DNA from: Symbiodinium natans
Lineage: Eukaryota; Sar; Dinophyceae; Suessiales; Symbiodiniaceae
Assembly (NCBI GenBank): GCA_905221605.1
Contig: CAJNDS010000726.1
Location: 1 to 64,000 of the forward strand
Length of the DNA: 64,000 nt
Direction: 5' to 3'
In this document: in pieces, positions 30,394 through 41,139 of the stretch
Layout of the letters: each line of letters begins with the position of its first letter
Numbering within the stretch: position 1 is the stretch's first letter
The notes under the pieces: model-generated
What the model was told of the DNA's origin: nothing
The model's database searches: none
What the model saw: only the letters and a program-made list of their open reading frames with translations
Translations under genes and position numbers: made by a program

Positions 30394-30493
30394 GGTCTAG
30401 GCGATGCAAGGTTGCAAGAGTCGAAGTGCCTTGCTGCGAATACGACAAATGAATGGATTTATGCCATTTACAGCTCCGCCCCCTTTTCTATAG

Positions 30494-30575
30494 ACGCTCC
30501 TCGTCTTGGCCCCGCAAAAACTTCTTGGAGGACACCGTGGGGAAGAGTTGAGTCGTTGAGTCATCACCACCATCC
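30494..30575 (-). CDS. Coding exon, unassigned
   Basis: The sense G-strand array ends TTTAG and is followed by GGATGGTGGTGATG, reading STTQLFPTVSSKKFLRGQDE. The acceptor is the last telomere unit. Confidence 0.7.
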
Positions 30576-30827
30576 CTAAACCCTAAACCCTAAACCCTAA
30601 ACCCCAAACCCTAAGCCCTAAGCCCTAAGCCCTAAACCCTAAACCCTAAAGCCTAAAGCCTAAAGCCTAAATCGCAGCTTCTGAGTGCGACAGTGCGACC
30701 TTTGGGCCCGAGGAGCAACAAGGCTGAGTGAAGTCACCTTTTTCCCTCCTCTACCGCTCGTTCTCTCCCATACATTGGGATGAGGGTTTAGGGGGTTCAG
30801 GGTGGGTTTAGGGGTTCCCCCCCCCCC

Positions 30828-30914
30828 CCTATACTGACAGTCCTTAATAGGGATCATAGTAGGGGGTACTATAATCCCTCTTAAGGACTGTTAGCATAAG
30901 GGGGAAACATCCCA
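30828..30914. mobile_element. Family B element, copy 4
   Basis: CAGTCCTTAATAGGGATCAT ... CCTCTTAAGGACTGTTAGCA ... AAGGGGGAAACATCC. Confidence 0.7.
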
Positions 30915-30957
30915 CGCATACATCCTAAATATCCCAGCGCTCCTTGACACTCTTTGG

Positions 30958-31050
30958 CGCTCTCTGTTGCAGTCCAGGGCTCTCGTGCTGGACAAATACT
31001 CCCAGAAGGCGGCTATCAGGAAGACCTTCGTTATTTAGTCTTTGGGGATC
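30958..31050 (-). CDS. Possible coding exon
   Basis: AACGAAG acceptor, then VFLIAAFWEYLSSTRALDCN. A second frame is also open, so only moderate. Confidence 0.4.
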
Positions 31051-31282
31051 TTGGGCTTTTCTAATTTAGGCGCAGAACTCAGCTCAGAACTCAGCCTGCA
31101 GTCCCGACTGATTCGACTGATTGACAGAGATGAGGTGCAGGCTTGTACAAGAGCCTAAGCCCTAAGCCCTAAGCCCTAAGCCCTAAGCCCTAAGCCCTAA
31201 GCCCTAAGCCCTAAACCCTAAACCCTAAACCCTAAACCCTAAACCCTAAACCCTAAACCCTTACACGCAAGCCCTTATAAAC

Positions 31283-31351
31283 CAAGCCGCCTCGCTTCTC
31301 AGCGATGGCCGTCAGCCCCTTGTCCACCGTCCAGGCATCCTCGCCTCGAGG
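31283..31351 (-). CDS. Coding exon, unassigned
   Basis: GAGTTTAG acceptor, 23 codons in phase 0 reading GEDAWTVDKGLTAIAEKRGG, then TTGG|GTTTAT donor. Confidence 0.72.
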
Positions 31352-31360
31352 CTAAACTCT

Positions 31361-31560
31361 TGGGATGTTCCCCCTTGTACCTTACTTCTCCAATAGCCAA
31401 GGGGGAAAAAAGGTTAAACTTTATTATTCCTACTAAATAAGGGAACCCAAAAAGTTTAAAGTTCAGCTGTTGGAGAAGTAAGGTACTAACAGCCCTTCAT
31501 TGGGTGTTTTAGTACCCCCGATTGCAATCCTTGATGATAGGGCTGTTAGAAAAATGGGAA
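31361..31560. mobile_element. Family B element, copy 5, interrupted by family A
   Basis: Left part GGGATGTTCCCCCTTGTAC, right part GTACTAACAGCCC ... GGGCTGTTAG. The GTAC on each side is the family A target duplication. Confidence 0.8.
31381..31482. mobile_element. Family A element, copy 6, nested in family B
   Basis: 102 bp with intact inverted ends and GTAC target duplication; one extra G in the core. Confidence 0.92.
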
Positions 31561-31696
31561 ACACACGAAACACTCTTGAACCCCAAATGCCGAGAAAAGA
31601 AACCCTGGATTCCGAATTGTGGCAGTCCCACGACCAAATACAAAAGCTGCTGTAGAGCTTATTAATCCTGAACAAGCAAGGTTGCCTCCCTCGAAC

Positions 31697-31765
31697 TTCC
31701 AAGCGGCTCTGAAAATCCCAGACGTTGCGGGTCAGGTTTTCCACCAGACCCATCAAGATCTCCTC
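31697..31765 (-). CDS. Coding exon, unassigned
   Basis: CAAGGCAG acceptor, 23 codons in phase 0 reading MGLVENLTRNVWDFQSRLE, then GGAA|GTTCGA donor. Confidence 0.72.
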
Positions 31766-31822
31766 CTGCCTTGCTTATAGTTGTTTGTGTGTAGGGTATT
31801 AGTTTAGGGTTTAGGGTTTTAA

Positions 31823-32634
31823 AATTCTGGGGATTGACCGTTTTTCTGGAAATTTCAGATGCTTGAACGGCTCAGAGAGCATCGGATGCCAAAGTAGGGC
31901 TTCCAAGCTGATGTGTGTGCATAGGGCAACGGCCCTCGAGATTGCAGGCTGGGAGCTTGCATTCCTTGCTTGGCTTCAGAGATTTTTGGGTTTGACCCGA
32001 GAGAAAGATGGCGTCGAAGGAGTCCCACATTCTCGGTTTAGGGTTTGGGGCGCAGGCTTCAAGGTTCCGAAGCTTTGGCTGGAAAGTCCACCGAAACACA
32101 CAACCACCCCCAAGACCTACTGAACGCCTTCACAAAACCAAACGGGTCCGAAACTGTGCATGTGACAAACACAACCCCAGACCCTAACTTCAAAAAATGA
32201 CAATCACTGTCGGTGGACCAAGGATGATGGTTTCTCAACGTGAAACATGGGACGAGCTGCTTGATCTTCGGGAACGACTTCGGCATGGGGAGCGCCGGCA
32301 GACTTGGATGGTTGAGCCGTAGGCGACGTAGGACCTGGATTCGGGGGATGCTCCTGGTAAAGGTCCCAGATACTCCCCTCCCCCCCAAATATTAAACCCC
32401 CCCCTACCCCCTATTAATATTAAGAACTCCCATTATAAATATATTGTAAATAAGGGTAGTATACATATTAGGGGGCAAGGGGGGGGGGTTAAAATTAGGG
32501 TAACCAGGGGGAGGGGATTGTAGGATCATTCTCGGGGTCTAGCGGTTCAAGAAGCTCAAGAATTGAGGCCTTGACAATCTCAATCTTGCAAGGCTGGCTC
32601 ACAGTGCATCAAACCCGGCGGCTCTTTCGCAAAC
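31823..32634. other. Stretch with one AT-rich element, coding unclear
   Basis: Minus ORFs at 31872-32388 are open but unsupported by splice sites. A family J element lies at 32385-32515. Confidence 0.35.
32385..32515. mobile_element. Family J AT-rich palindrome, copy 1
   Basis: CCCCCCCTACCCCCTATTAA and TATTAGGGGGCAAGGGGGGG enclose TAATATTA/TATAAATATATT. Similar to 53763-53900. Confidence 0.55.
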
Positions 32635-33405
32635 TCAAGAATCACCCCAGTGCTGTAACAAGCGGTCTGCATTGGCCAGCGTCAGAACTTCTCGTGGCTC
32701 TGCCACTGCCCAGTATTGTGGTGCAACCGATGCCGCCTCCAGCGCAGCCAGCTCCACTCGGCGAAAAACAGATGACCTGCGTGAACTGGCCATCACGGCC
32801 ACAAATTGTCTGGAAGGTGCAATAAGCGCTGTCTTGACGAATTTGTGGGATAGCGCATCCCACAATGGTACCACAATTCGCCAACGGGATTCATCACCAA
32901 CATCTGCCAAGATGGGGAGGGATGCAAAGTTGACATCCTGAAATAATCTACCAGCAGCTGTCATGTGCATGCTCGTCCCTGGCATGGCGTCACAAACTTG
33001 TTTCGCAGCAGCACCGGTCCATAAAAGACAGGTTGATTCACGCGGCGTTTCCAAGTACTCAGTCAAAGTGTTCGCCAGCCGCCTGAACGTCTTCCGGGCG
33101 CGCTTCTGGTCACCAATCTTCGAGAACCGGAGACCTTCTAGCAACAGGTCCCACACACGAGTTGCCACATGTTTTGGGATGTGGCAATCACAGCACTGCT
33201 GCAAAAAACGACTTTTGCAAGACTGAGCAAGGCAGAAATGGTTGCATGGCGTTCTGAAGCCTCCAGCCCAGGAGCACATGAGGACGGTGCCCCGGCGAAT
33301 ATAATGCAGCACTGACTGAGCAGTCTGAATCAATTTTGCCACGCAGGCGCGATGGCAGATAAACTTTCGCCCCAAACGCCTCTGGACAGTCTGTAAGATG
33401 CCCAT
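32635..33405 (-). CDS. RING-like Cys/His cluster plus ADP-ribosyl-cyclase-like domain protein (part of a larger gene)
   Basis: A single 256-codon frame. Residues 44-75 carry C44, then C54-x-H56-x-C58, C63 and C71-x2-C74, the pattern of the second half of a RING finger. Residues 126-235 recall CD38/ADP-ribosyl cyclases: LLWTG (W129), WDALSHKFV with W182, S186 and F189, FVAVM, then VFRRVELAAL with E219 where the family has its catalytic Glu. The TLED motif of the family is not preserved (MTAAG at 148-152). If the match holds, the protein would cleave or cyclise NAD. The match is by eye and short; a profile search is needed. A GTGATT shortly before the stop could be a donor, so the frame may be an exon. 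No telomere arrays occur from 31823 to 35204. Confidence 0.5.
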   Translation of the reverse strand: MGILQTVQRRLGRKFICHRACVAKLIQTAQSVLHYIRRGTVLMCSWAGGFRTPCNHFCLAQSCKSRFLQQCCDCHIPKHVATRVWDLLLEGLRFSKIGDQKRARKTFRRLANTLTEYLETPRESTCLLWTGAAAKQVCDAMPGTSMHMTAAGRLFQDVNFASLPILADVGDESRWRIVVPLWDALSHKFVKTALIAPSRQFVAVMASSRRSSVFRRVELAALEAASVAPQYWAVAEPREVLTLANADRLLQHWGDS

Positions 33406-35204
33406 GACAGAAGGTCAGAATGCACTCCAGTAGTCCGATGGGGCTTGGCAGGACATGACATACAGCATTAAAACCGTGATGAATGCATTCTTCAATACAT
33501 CATGCCTGTGCATGGTGGTCCAAGCTGACATTGTCAAGAATTGCACTGACTCACATGGGCCATTCATTGTATGGTCGCAAAGACGGAGATCCTCCAGAGC
33601 ATCTCCGCTCAGGATGATGTCCCCAAGTATCAACGTACTCATGGCATCAGGAGGGTGCCCTTAAACTTTATGTGTGTTCGGCCCGGCTCTGTGCAACTTG
33701 AAAAGCACATGATTTTTGAGGTCCAACACACATTCTGATTGTCTGCGTGTGTCCTTGGTGCGTACTGTTTCGCTTGCCACAAGTGCTGCGGTCGCGCTGG
33801 CCTTGCGCTGGCCTTCAAGCAAGCAGCAAGCCGACATTACCCGGCACGTACAAAAACATCCCAACAGCATTCTGATGTTCGCAAACTGCAAACTTCTATC
33901 GACGCCGCCATGCCCACCGGGAATACTGGGTTCAAATAAAACATGACTTGGACAGGCTTGTGAAGAGCAGGCTACGTAAGAAGTGTAGGGAAGGGGAGGT
34001 ATGGGGGACATGCTGATGGGCGTGCCCAGCCGAAAACACTGATGAACCCCATCACGCCTGAACCTGAATGTTCGACAACAGTTCTCAGTCCCGAATGCGC
34101 CCCTTCAGGCCTGATGAAATACACCATGCCTCTTGCTCTTGCGGAAAAGGTTCCATCTTCTGATCACAAACAGGACAGTTTCTCTCATTGCTTAGCAGGT
34201 GCCTCCATCCTTCGAGAGGCTTCGGGGCTTGGAGTTGGACTTTGGGGTTTTGATAGCTCCGGCAAGCTCCGGCCTCGGGATGTCGGGCGAGGTCCCCCAG
34301 GCCCGCGTCTTTGAACTTGCCCTGCTGCTTGAAGGCTGGCCTGAGTCTCCATGTCCCCTGCGTCCCTGCGTCCCCTGCGTTCCTGCGTCCCTGTCTCCCT
34401 GTTGTTTTGTGTCTCTGTCCGTTGGCATGCGTGTGGCCTGCAGCGCATGTGCATGTGCACGCACGTACACCCAGTCCACGCGGTGCTTTCAGAAAGCAGG
34501 GTCACCACACCCAACCCCACGTTTGATCCAAGGACAGGCGTGCAACGTAGCTGCATTCTGTATTAGCAAGGCCCTGGTGCCCAACAAGCTGCGGTCCTTA
34601 GGCACAGTGCCGCAGCGACAGAAGAGAAGCACTGGCAAGGCCCCTGTGCACAACAAATTGTGGGTCCTTGGGGGCAATATCGCAGCTGGGATCAGCAGGG
34701 ACACAAAACTTAGCAAGGCCACTGCGCCAATAAGAAGAAGGTGCAGCTTGTATGCAAGGGTGTCAATATGGTTGCTAACACTCAAGCGATCAAGGTTGAC
34801 CGATCGCAAGAAGGGATTGAGATGGATAAGCTGACATTCAGTTGGCCTACAGTTGGCAGTTTAGCAACGAAGAAGAAAGAATCAAGTTGGCATCGCACAC
34901 CGCTTCAGCCAGTCATTTCCCACAACTGTGTGCGCAGGTGCGCACCTGTGCGCGGGCCTGCGCGAACGTGCGCGCGTGCGTGCACAGGATGGGGGAAACA
35001 TAAATGACAAAATGACAATGATGCTCCTGATTCTTTCAAACCCTAAGCCCTAAAGCCTTGAAAGCCCTCAGAGGTCACCGGCGGGCCCGGTGAAAATATT
35101 GTTTTAAAGCCAAGGCTGCGGGAGCTGATGACTCGTGCTGGGGGTTCAGGGGCGAAGATGATGCCAGGATGCAAGGGTGCGCTGGATCTGAAGCTGAACC
35201 GCTT
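33406..35204. other. Array-free stretch, possible upstream exons
   Basis: Minus frame 33540-33642 reads LILGDIILSGDALEDLRLCD and VQFLTM, which resembles the tail of a ubiquitin-like domain and ends near GTGAGT. Imperfect repeats of about 70-75 bp containing GCAAGGCCCCTGTGCACAAC lie at 34566, 34636 and 34712. GC-rich alternating purine-pyrimidine sequence lies at 34929-34985. CCTGCGTCC-type repeats lie at 34350-34400. Confidence 0.35.
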
Positions 35205-35305
35205 CTAAACCCTAAACCCTAAACCCTAAACCCTAAACCCTAAACCCTAAACCCTAAACCCTAAACCCTAAACCCCAAAAATCTCGTGGAAGTCCCAAGT
35301 GGCAT

Positions 35306-35383
35306 CTTCAAGACTGCAGCCTCCAGATCCGAAATCGTGAGCAGCGGCTGCATGGCGAACGCGGTCTGGAGCACGGCTTCGAC
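35306..35383 (-). CDS. Coding exon, unassigned
   Basis: CCTCTCTCAG acceptor after a pyrimidine tract, then VEAVLQTAFAMQPLLTISDL and EAAVLK. Very protein-like. Confidence 0.72.
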
Positions 35384-35802
35384 CTGAGAGAGGAATTCGG
35401 GGCTCTGAGTTTTGTTACCCTAAACCCTAAACCCTAAACCCTAAACCCTAAACCCTAAACCCTAAACCCTAAACCCTAAACCCTAAACCCTAAACCCTAA
35501 ACCCTAAACCCTAAACCCTAAACCCTAACCCTAGACCCTAGACCCTAAACCCTAAACATCCCTAAACCCTAAACCTCCCTAAACCCTCAACCCTAAACAC
35601 CAAATCCTCAACCCTAGACCCTCAACCCTAAGGGTTTGGACTTTGGAGCTGCATTGCAGATGATGATGGCAGGGGTTGCGTGTGTCTGCTCCTGGCTGCC
35701 GCTACCAAACCTCAGGCCCTAAGGGTTTAGGGTTTAGGGTTTAGGGTTCAGGGTTTAGGGTTTAGATTTGGTCTGACTCAAAAGGGTAAGTCGTATTGTT
35801 TG

Positions 35803-35868
35803 GGGATGTTCCCCCTTAAACTAACAGTGCTTCATAGGGATCATAGTACCCGGAACATCCCAAAGTAT
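35803..35868. mobile_element. Family B element, copy 6 (short)
   Basis: GGGATGTTCCCCCTTAAACT ... GGAACATCCC; the middle is deleted. Confidence 0.65.
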
Positions 35869-35869
35869 T

Positions 35870-36395
35870 CCCTGATACCAAAAATGTTTAGGTGACTTTT
35901 ACACACGGGGCACTGATACCGAAAACGATTCGGCCTGGATTTCGGCCCAGAAGCATGTTTCACGCACGAGTTCAATTCTGTTAGGTTGGCTCGAGCCAGG
36001 GTCGAAATCCAAAAAGTGGGTGCTAACAGCAAAAACGGTTTCTTTCCGGAGAATTTCCGACATGTTGGTCTTGAGAGATCCTGTCGAACGCGCATTCAGA
36101 CACTAGAGCTGCGTGCCTCTTGGTCTATACTCTCTATAATATTGCTCGAAACTGTTGGCGGACTTCCTACACGGGATGTTGGAATGGCTCAGGGATTGCA
36201 AATTCAGGAGTGGCAGTATTGGGAGATCTGAGAACACCAGGAAGGAGTCCCATCCCTGAAGCCCTCAACCCGAAGCATCAGGTGCCGAGCCATTGAAGAA
36301 CTTCTTGGGGGTTTACGATAGTAGGGGACCCCCAACACAGGTCCCCAAATAGTAGGATTCCCTTACTCAGAATAAGGACCCCAGGAAGTTACCCC
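35870..36395. other. No gene seen; family D copy at right end
   Basis: Family D element at 36308-36398. Frames on both strands are short. Confidence 0.4.
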
Positions 36396-36398
36396 AAA
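36308..36398. mobile_element. Family D element, copy 3
   Basis: GGGGTTTACGATAGTAGGGG ... AATAGTAGGATTCCCTTAC. Confidence 0.6.
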
Positions 36399-36481
36399 CC
36401 CTAAGCCCTAAACCCTAAACCCGAACTTCGGCATTCCTGTCTTGTCACGCTAAGCAGGTCTCTGCTGCCCCGTCCCTAAAC

Positions 36482-36539
36482 TCATCCAAGGCACCGTGTA
36501 GAGTTCCTTGTTCAAACCCTTGAAGAAATTCCCCACCTC
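36482..36539 (-). CDS. Coding exon, unassigned
   Basis: AAGTGCAG acceptor, then EVGNFFKGLNKELYTVPWM, ending ATGA|GTTTAGGG. Here a single telomere unit forms the donor. Confidence 0.7.
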
Positions 36540-36583
36540 CTGCACTTTAGGGTTTAGGGTTTAGGGTTTAGGGTTTACGGTTT

Positions 36584-38164
36584 CTGGCTCTTATGAGTAC
36601 TGGGGTTTGGGGCTTTGGGGGTTGGGTTCGGGGAGTTTCTAACGTGCTTCCTTTTCCGACTTGTCAACGTTGACTGTCAAGAAAAGGTGACCTCCGTTTA
36701 TGAGGGTTATGCAAGATGACTTTCAGGGTTCAGGTGTTCATGGAGCACAGGGCTTCACGGTATAACCTGTAGCAGTTTTCGCCAAACCCTTATACCCCTC
36801 TATAGCTTAAAAGCGACGAAGATTCCCCAAACAAAAATCGAATTGAAGATGTCCCCAACATGTTAATTTTCGAAACTGTTCAGTAGTCTTCTACTGTTGG
36901 GTCTGACTCTGGGTATTTGTCCCTTACTTCAACTTGATATAACATGCAGATCTCACTGACCCACCGTTTTTCACAGGAGAGAATAGAAATCAACGACATG
37001 AAAGAGACAAACTAAGACCCATTCCATGGAATCCTCGATGTCAGTTCATCTGGTTTAGGGTTTAGGGTTCAGGGTTTAGGGTTTAGGGTTTCACCGGATG
37101 ATGACCCCCCTTTCTCTCCGGATTCCGCGCATCGTTGAGGAACCGGTGAGGATGGGTCTGACCTTGGCTTGAGGTTTGCGGGAATTAGGGTTTAGGGTTT
37201 AGGGTTTAGGGTTTAGGGTTTCCAAGCCTGCGGAAGGGGCTTCTAGGATTCGGTGCAAGAACCGTCGGAGCACTTTGGAAGACTCTATCGGATGCTAAGA
37301 TGTGGGTAGTTGGACCACGGGCCTTAGAACGCCGTGGTGTTTCCGGCATTTCAGGGCTTTTGCCGAGGTTTATGGACTCGGGGGGGGGTTGGGGGGGGGG
37401 GGGGGGGGGGGGGTGGTGGGGGGGGGTGGGGGGGGGGGATAAGAACATCATTCATATTGCATCCATGCCCAAAACACTGGAATATACAGCGTTTTCGCCA
37501 GTGTGTACAACATACCGCGCAAGGTTGTGGAACAAGACGCGTTGTCACAAGCGTCCATGCCTTTTTGCGACCATGCCCAAAACACTGGTATTTACCGCGA
37601 AAACACTGGTATTTACAGCATTTTCGCCACTTTGTACAACATACTGCACAAGGATGTGGAACAAGAAAAGCATTCACAAGCGTCCTTGCCTTTGGCGACC
37701 ATGCCAAAAACACTGGTACTTACAGTGTTTTTGTCTCTCTACGGGCTGCAGACTTGACCTTTAAGGGTTTACACTCCGGGCTCACACACGCAATCTCGGA
37801 AACCGAAAGACAACGTAACAGTAAGAATTTAGTAGAAAATCATGTAGTTTTTTTGTGCGTCCTGAAGACTGATTTTTGAGGAACTATGCCAAAACCCAGG
37901 TAAAACGTGCCTTTTCGTACACCCAAACACCACGACGTTCTATGGCCCGTGATCCGGGTAGTTTCCGAAATTAGGGTCCCTTTTTGGGTACCCCTTATAA
38001 GGCGGCACCCTTTAAAAAGAGATCCCAACAGGGACCTTAATTTAGAAAACTACCCATGTGCCCGTTGCAGTGCTTGGAGGAAGAAGTTGGGCTCGAAGGT
38101 CAGACTCAAGTCAAGGCTTTCATCCGTCTGCGTGTCGCTACAGGCCTCTTTGAAGGGTCCCTAA
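36584..38164. other. Stretch with repeats and one element, no gene seen
   Basis: Long G-rich run 37380-37438. Two or three imperfect repeats of a segment containing CATGCCCAAAACACTGG at 37466, 37573 and 37700. Family H element at 37953-38060. Confidence 0.5.
37953..38060. mobile_element. Family H element, copy 2
   Basis: Inverted ends GGTAGTTTCCGAAATTAGGG and CCTTAATTTAGAAAACTACC around CCTTATAAGGCGGC. Confidence 0.7.
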
Positions 38165-38756
38165 TGCACCTAACCCCTAAACCCTTAACATCCCTTAACC
38201 CTAAACCCTAAACCCTTAACCAGAAACCCTAAACCAGAAACCCCAACTTGGGAATGAGCCTAACTTGGCCCAAACGAAGCCTAAGTCATCCAGTCATCTT
38301 GAAGGAGCCTTGACGGCTTTGTGTTTAACAGGCACACTTAGGGCTTAGGGTTTAGGGTTTAGTTTTTAGGGTTTAGGGTTTAGGGTTTAGTTTTTAGGGT
38401 TTAGGGTTTAGGGTTTCGGGTTTAGAGGGGTTCCCTCTAAGCCCCGCAAAACCTTGAACCGGGGGTAGTAGGGGGATAGTATGGGGGGTAGTAGGGACTG
38501 AGAGGGGGGTCATGGGGGTGATAGGGGGTAATGGGGGCTAATGGGGCGTAGCTCGCCTCTGTTCTCAAATTTCCTTGGAGTTTTTTGCTGCCGGGTTGCT
38601 GCTGCGGGTCAAAGGGTTTACGAATGCGTTTTGGCCCCGAAGCCCGCTCAGCAGTTGTTCATTCCGCAACTTTGTGCAAGTTGTGAAACCGCCCGAACCC
38701 CCTAAACCCTAAACCCTAAACCCTGAACCCTAAACCCTAAACCCTAAATCCTAAAC

Positions 38757-38839
38757 CCAACATCCTCTTTCTGCCACCAGCCGGCGGAGCTTGCATGCCA
38801 AGTCTAGCTCGAGCAGCACGCAGTCAGGAGAGAGGTAGC
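38757..38839 (-). CDS. Coding exon, unassigned
   Basis: CTGTTGAG acceptor, 27 codons reading YLSPDCVLLELDLACKLRRL and VAERG, ending TTGG|GTTTAG. Length 2 + 27x3. Confidence 0.75.
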
Positions 38840-39483
38840 CTCAACAGTTTGGGGGGGGTTTAGGCTTTAGGGTTTAGGGTTTAGGGCCAGGTTTTAGGGG
38901 GGGGGGGGGGGGTGTCGATCCGTTCGCAATAGTCCCGGTACAAAGCCCCCACATTGCCAAGTGTCCGACGGACCCAAAAGGCCCGCGAAGCGGGGAAGAT
39001 GGCACCGGTTGAACAACAAATGGCTTGGTTGGGTTGGCTTTGGCTGGGACGATGCAAGACGTTCGAAGACATGTGCCATAGCGATAGCGGTAGCGTGCCC
39101 CGGTGGGGGGGGGGGAGGACTTGTTGCAGGGTTTACAGTCGGGTTTGGAGTCGTTGGTTTTGGGGCACCTCGCATTTCGAACACAGTGATCTCACGCATC
39201 AAGGCCCCAACCCTTGACGCCAGCTGCTTTCGGGCGAAGCAACCAGCTCTAAGAATGGTCGCTGTAGAGTTTAGGGTGAAAAGCTTGGGTTTTGCCGCAC
39301 GAAACGACCTCGACCGCTTTAAAGGCCACACATCCACTCCTCGGTGCTTGCGGCTTTGCGGCTTTCGACTTGAGGGTTTGGAATTGTCAAGGCATGGTAT
39401 CGGGTCTAGAATCTGGGGCCCCTAAACCCTAAACCCTAAACCCTAAACCCTAAACCCTAAACCCTAAACCCTAAACCCTAAAC

Positions 39484-39584
39484 ATCTTCTTCGCCCCGAG
39501 CCACCCAGCTCTTGCACGTCCTTGCTGAACGCGGCTTCCAGGTGTTTGACGTCCTCAAGGGCTGCGGCGGAATGCTCCAACCAG
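39484..39584 (-). CDS. Coding exon, unassigned
   Basis: GTAGCTAG acceptor, then WLEHSAAALEDVKHLEAAFS and KDVQELGGSG, ending AAGAT|GTTTAG. Confidence 0.72.
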
Positions 39585-40165
39585 CTAGCTACACGTACTA
39601 ATTTGGGGAAGAGGGTTTGGCATTTAACTCTACCACTCCGGGCTTAAGGTCAGGGCGGCCAGGCAGATCCCTGAAAACACTAAAGTCACCAACGTGCCCC
39701 ACCCTCAACCCCTAAATCTGTGAATCCTAGCCCTTAACCCCAAACCTTACCCGGAACCTGACACTTCTAAGCCCTATACAACTGCAAAGTCCCCAAAGCC
39801 CTTCACACGTCCCGGGAACTCCCGCGAATCCTCCGGCGATGGCCGGGGCCCCAAGGCAGATCGCCGCAACCCGCGCTGACGCCGCGAGTAGCCTCGGCCA
39901 CAGCTTTGCTGGGATTCGTGTTCGGCTGCGGTCACTGCGGTCTCCAAGTTCTATCTTGGCATTGTCAGATCAAGTCAAGCTCGAGACCATAGGTGAGTTG
40001 TCAGGAGAAGACGAAAGACGACATTGTGCAGGCTAGCTTGAGCCCTGAACAGTCTGGGCTTTTATCCTGGAAGGCGCATCATCATTCCGGCTGTCCGATC
40101 CTGTGTGAGGTCCTTCATTTCTGTGCAGGGTTGGGTGCAGAGAATGGCAAAAGGCAAAGATCCAT

Positions 40166-40271
40166 AAAGTTTGGGATATTTCCCGATATACGAAAACAGT
40201 CCTTAGTAGGGATTCAAATAGGGGGTACTACAATCCCTATTAAGGACTGTTAGTAGGGGGAACATCCCAAG
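40166..40271. mobile_element. Family B element, copy 7
   Basis: GGGATATTTCCCGATATACG ... CAGTCCTTAGTAGGGATT ... CTATTAAGGACTGTTAGTAG ... GGGGGAACATCCC. Confidence 0.75.
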
Positions 40272-40380
40272 AGCTGTGGTCAACATGTCACGCCAATAAA
40301 CAAACCCACGTTCTGGCGCACATATTTGTTGCAGACATACGGCACACGTGCACACAGCCTGCAGTACACTAATTACAAGA

Positions 40381-40530
40381 CATTACATGACATGACATTG
40401 CATGACATTGCACTACATTGCACTACATTGCATTACATTGCATTACATTGCATTACATTGCATTACATTGCATTACATTGCATTGTATTGCATTTCATTG
40501 CATGTCATTGCATTAATTGCACTGCGTGGC
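40381..40530 (+). repeat. 10-bp tandem repeat (TTACATTGCA)n
   Basis: About twelve units with slight drift at both ends; period 10. Confidence 0.9.
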
Positions 40531-41139
40531 TGCATTACATTGCAAACATCACATTATATGTGTATACAGATAGATAAGCGTGAGTACACATGTTACGTAC
40601 GTGTAACACTACTGTATGCCACCACAGCTCAGAACAACGTACATGCGCTGCCCATCGAAACAGATGTGACAGATTGGATCCCATTGTTTTCTGTGGTTCA
40701 TGGGCATAAAGAAAGACGTCCCGCTTTGAACGTGGCTGCCACTTTCAAATTTGAGATCTATGGAGTAATGAAAGTGCTAGCGGCTCGCGAAGTCCATTCC
40801 AGGACGTGCAACCCCATTGGAACCTGAGACATCTGAAGCTGCCCTATTCTGTCCAGGCGGCTGTGCGCGTAGTGGCGCAGCAAGTCGATGTAGCCCTCGC
40901 CACCCTTCCTTGAGTTGGGCCCAAAAGCACGCTTCAACCCCAACCCCTACCGCCTTAATCCTGGCCTGTGCAGCCTTTTTGGCTCAAACAAGCCCCAAAG
41001 CCCTCACAATCCTGAAGCCTTCCGACCCAAAACCGAAACTCTCAACTCCAAAGCCCCCCGTCAACTCGCCCCCTCAACTAACCCCCCCTCAACTCGCCCA
41101 CTAACCCTAAACCCTAAACCCCAAACCCCAAACCCTAAC

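Larger units (their letters stand above)
29003..31822. repeat. Telomere-repeat arrays, block 8
   Basis: C-strand: 29003-29034, 29137-29172, 30576-30672 (with CCCTAAG), 31155-31262 (CCCTAAG then CCCTAAA). G-strand: 29274-29344, 31802-31822. Confidence 0.93.
39590..41102. other. Mostly repeats; coding unclear
   Basis: A minus frame at 39840-39930 is alanine-rich and open but unframed. Family B element at 40166-40271; 10-bp tandem repeat at 40381-40530. Confidence 0.4.

Noticed and set aside
3751-31482. Family A as classical introners that create introns
   Set aside because: Their ends offer acceptor first and donor last, the reverse of an intron, and the copy near a gene lies inside an existing intron.
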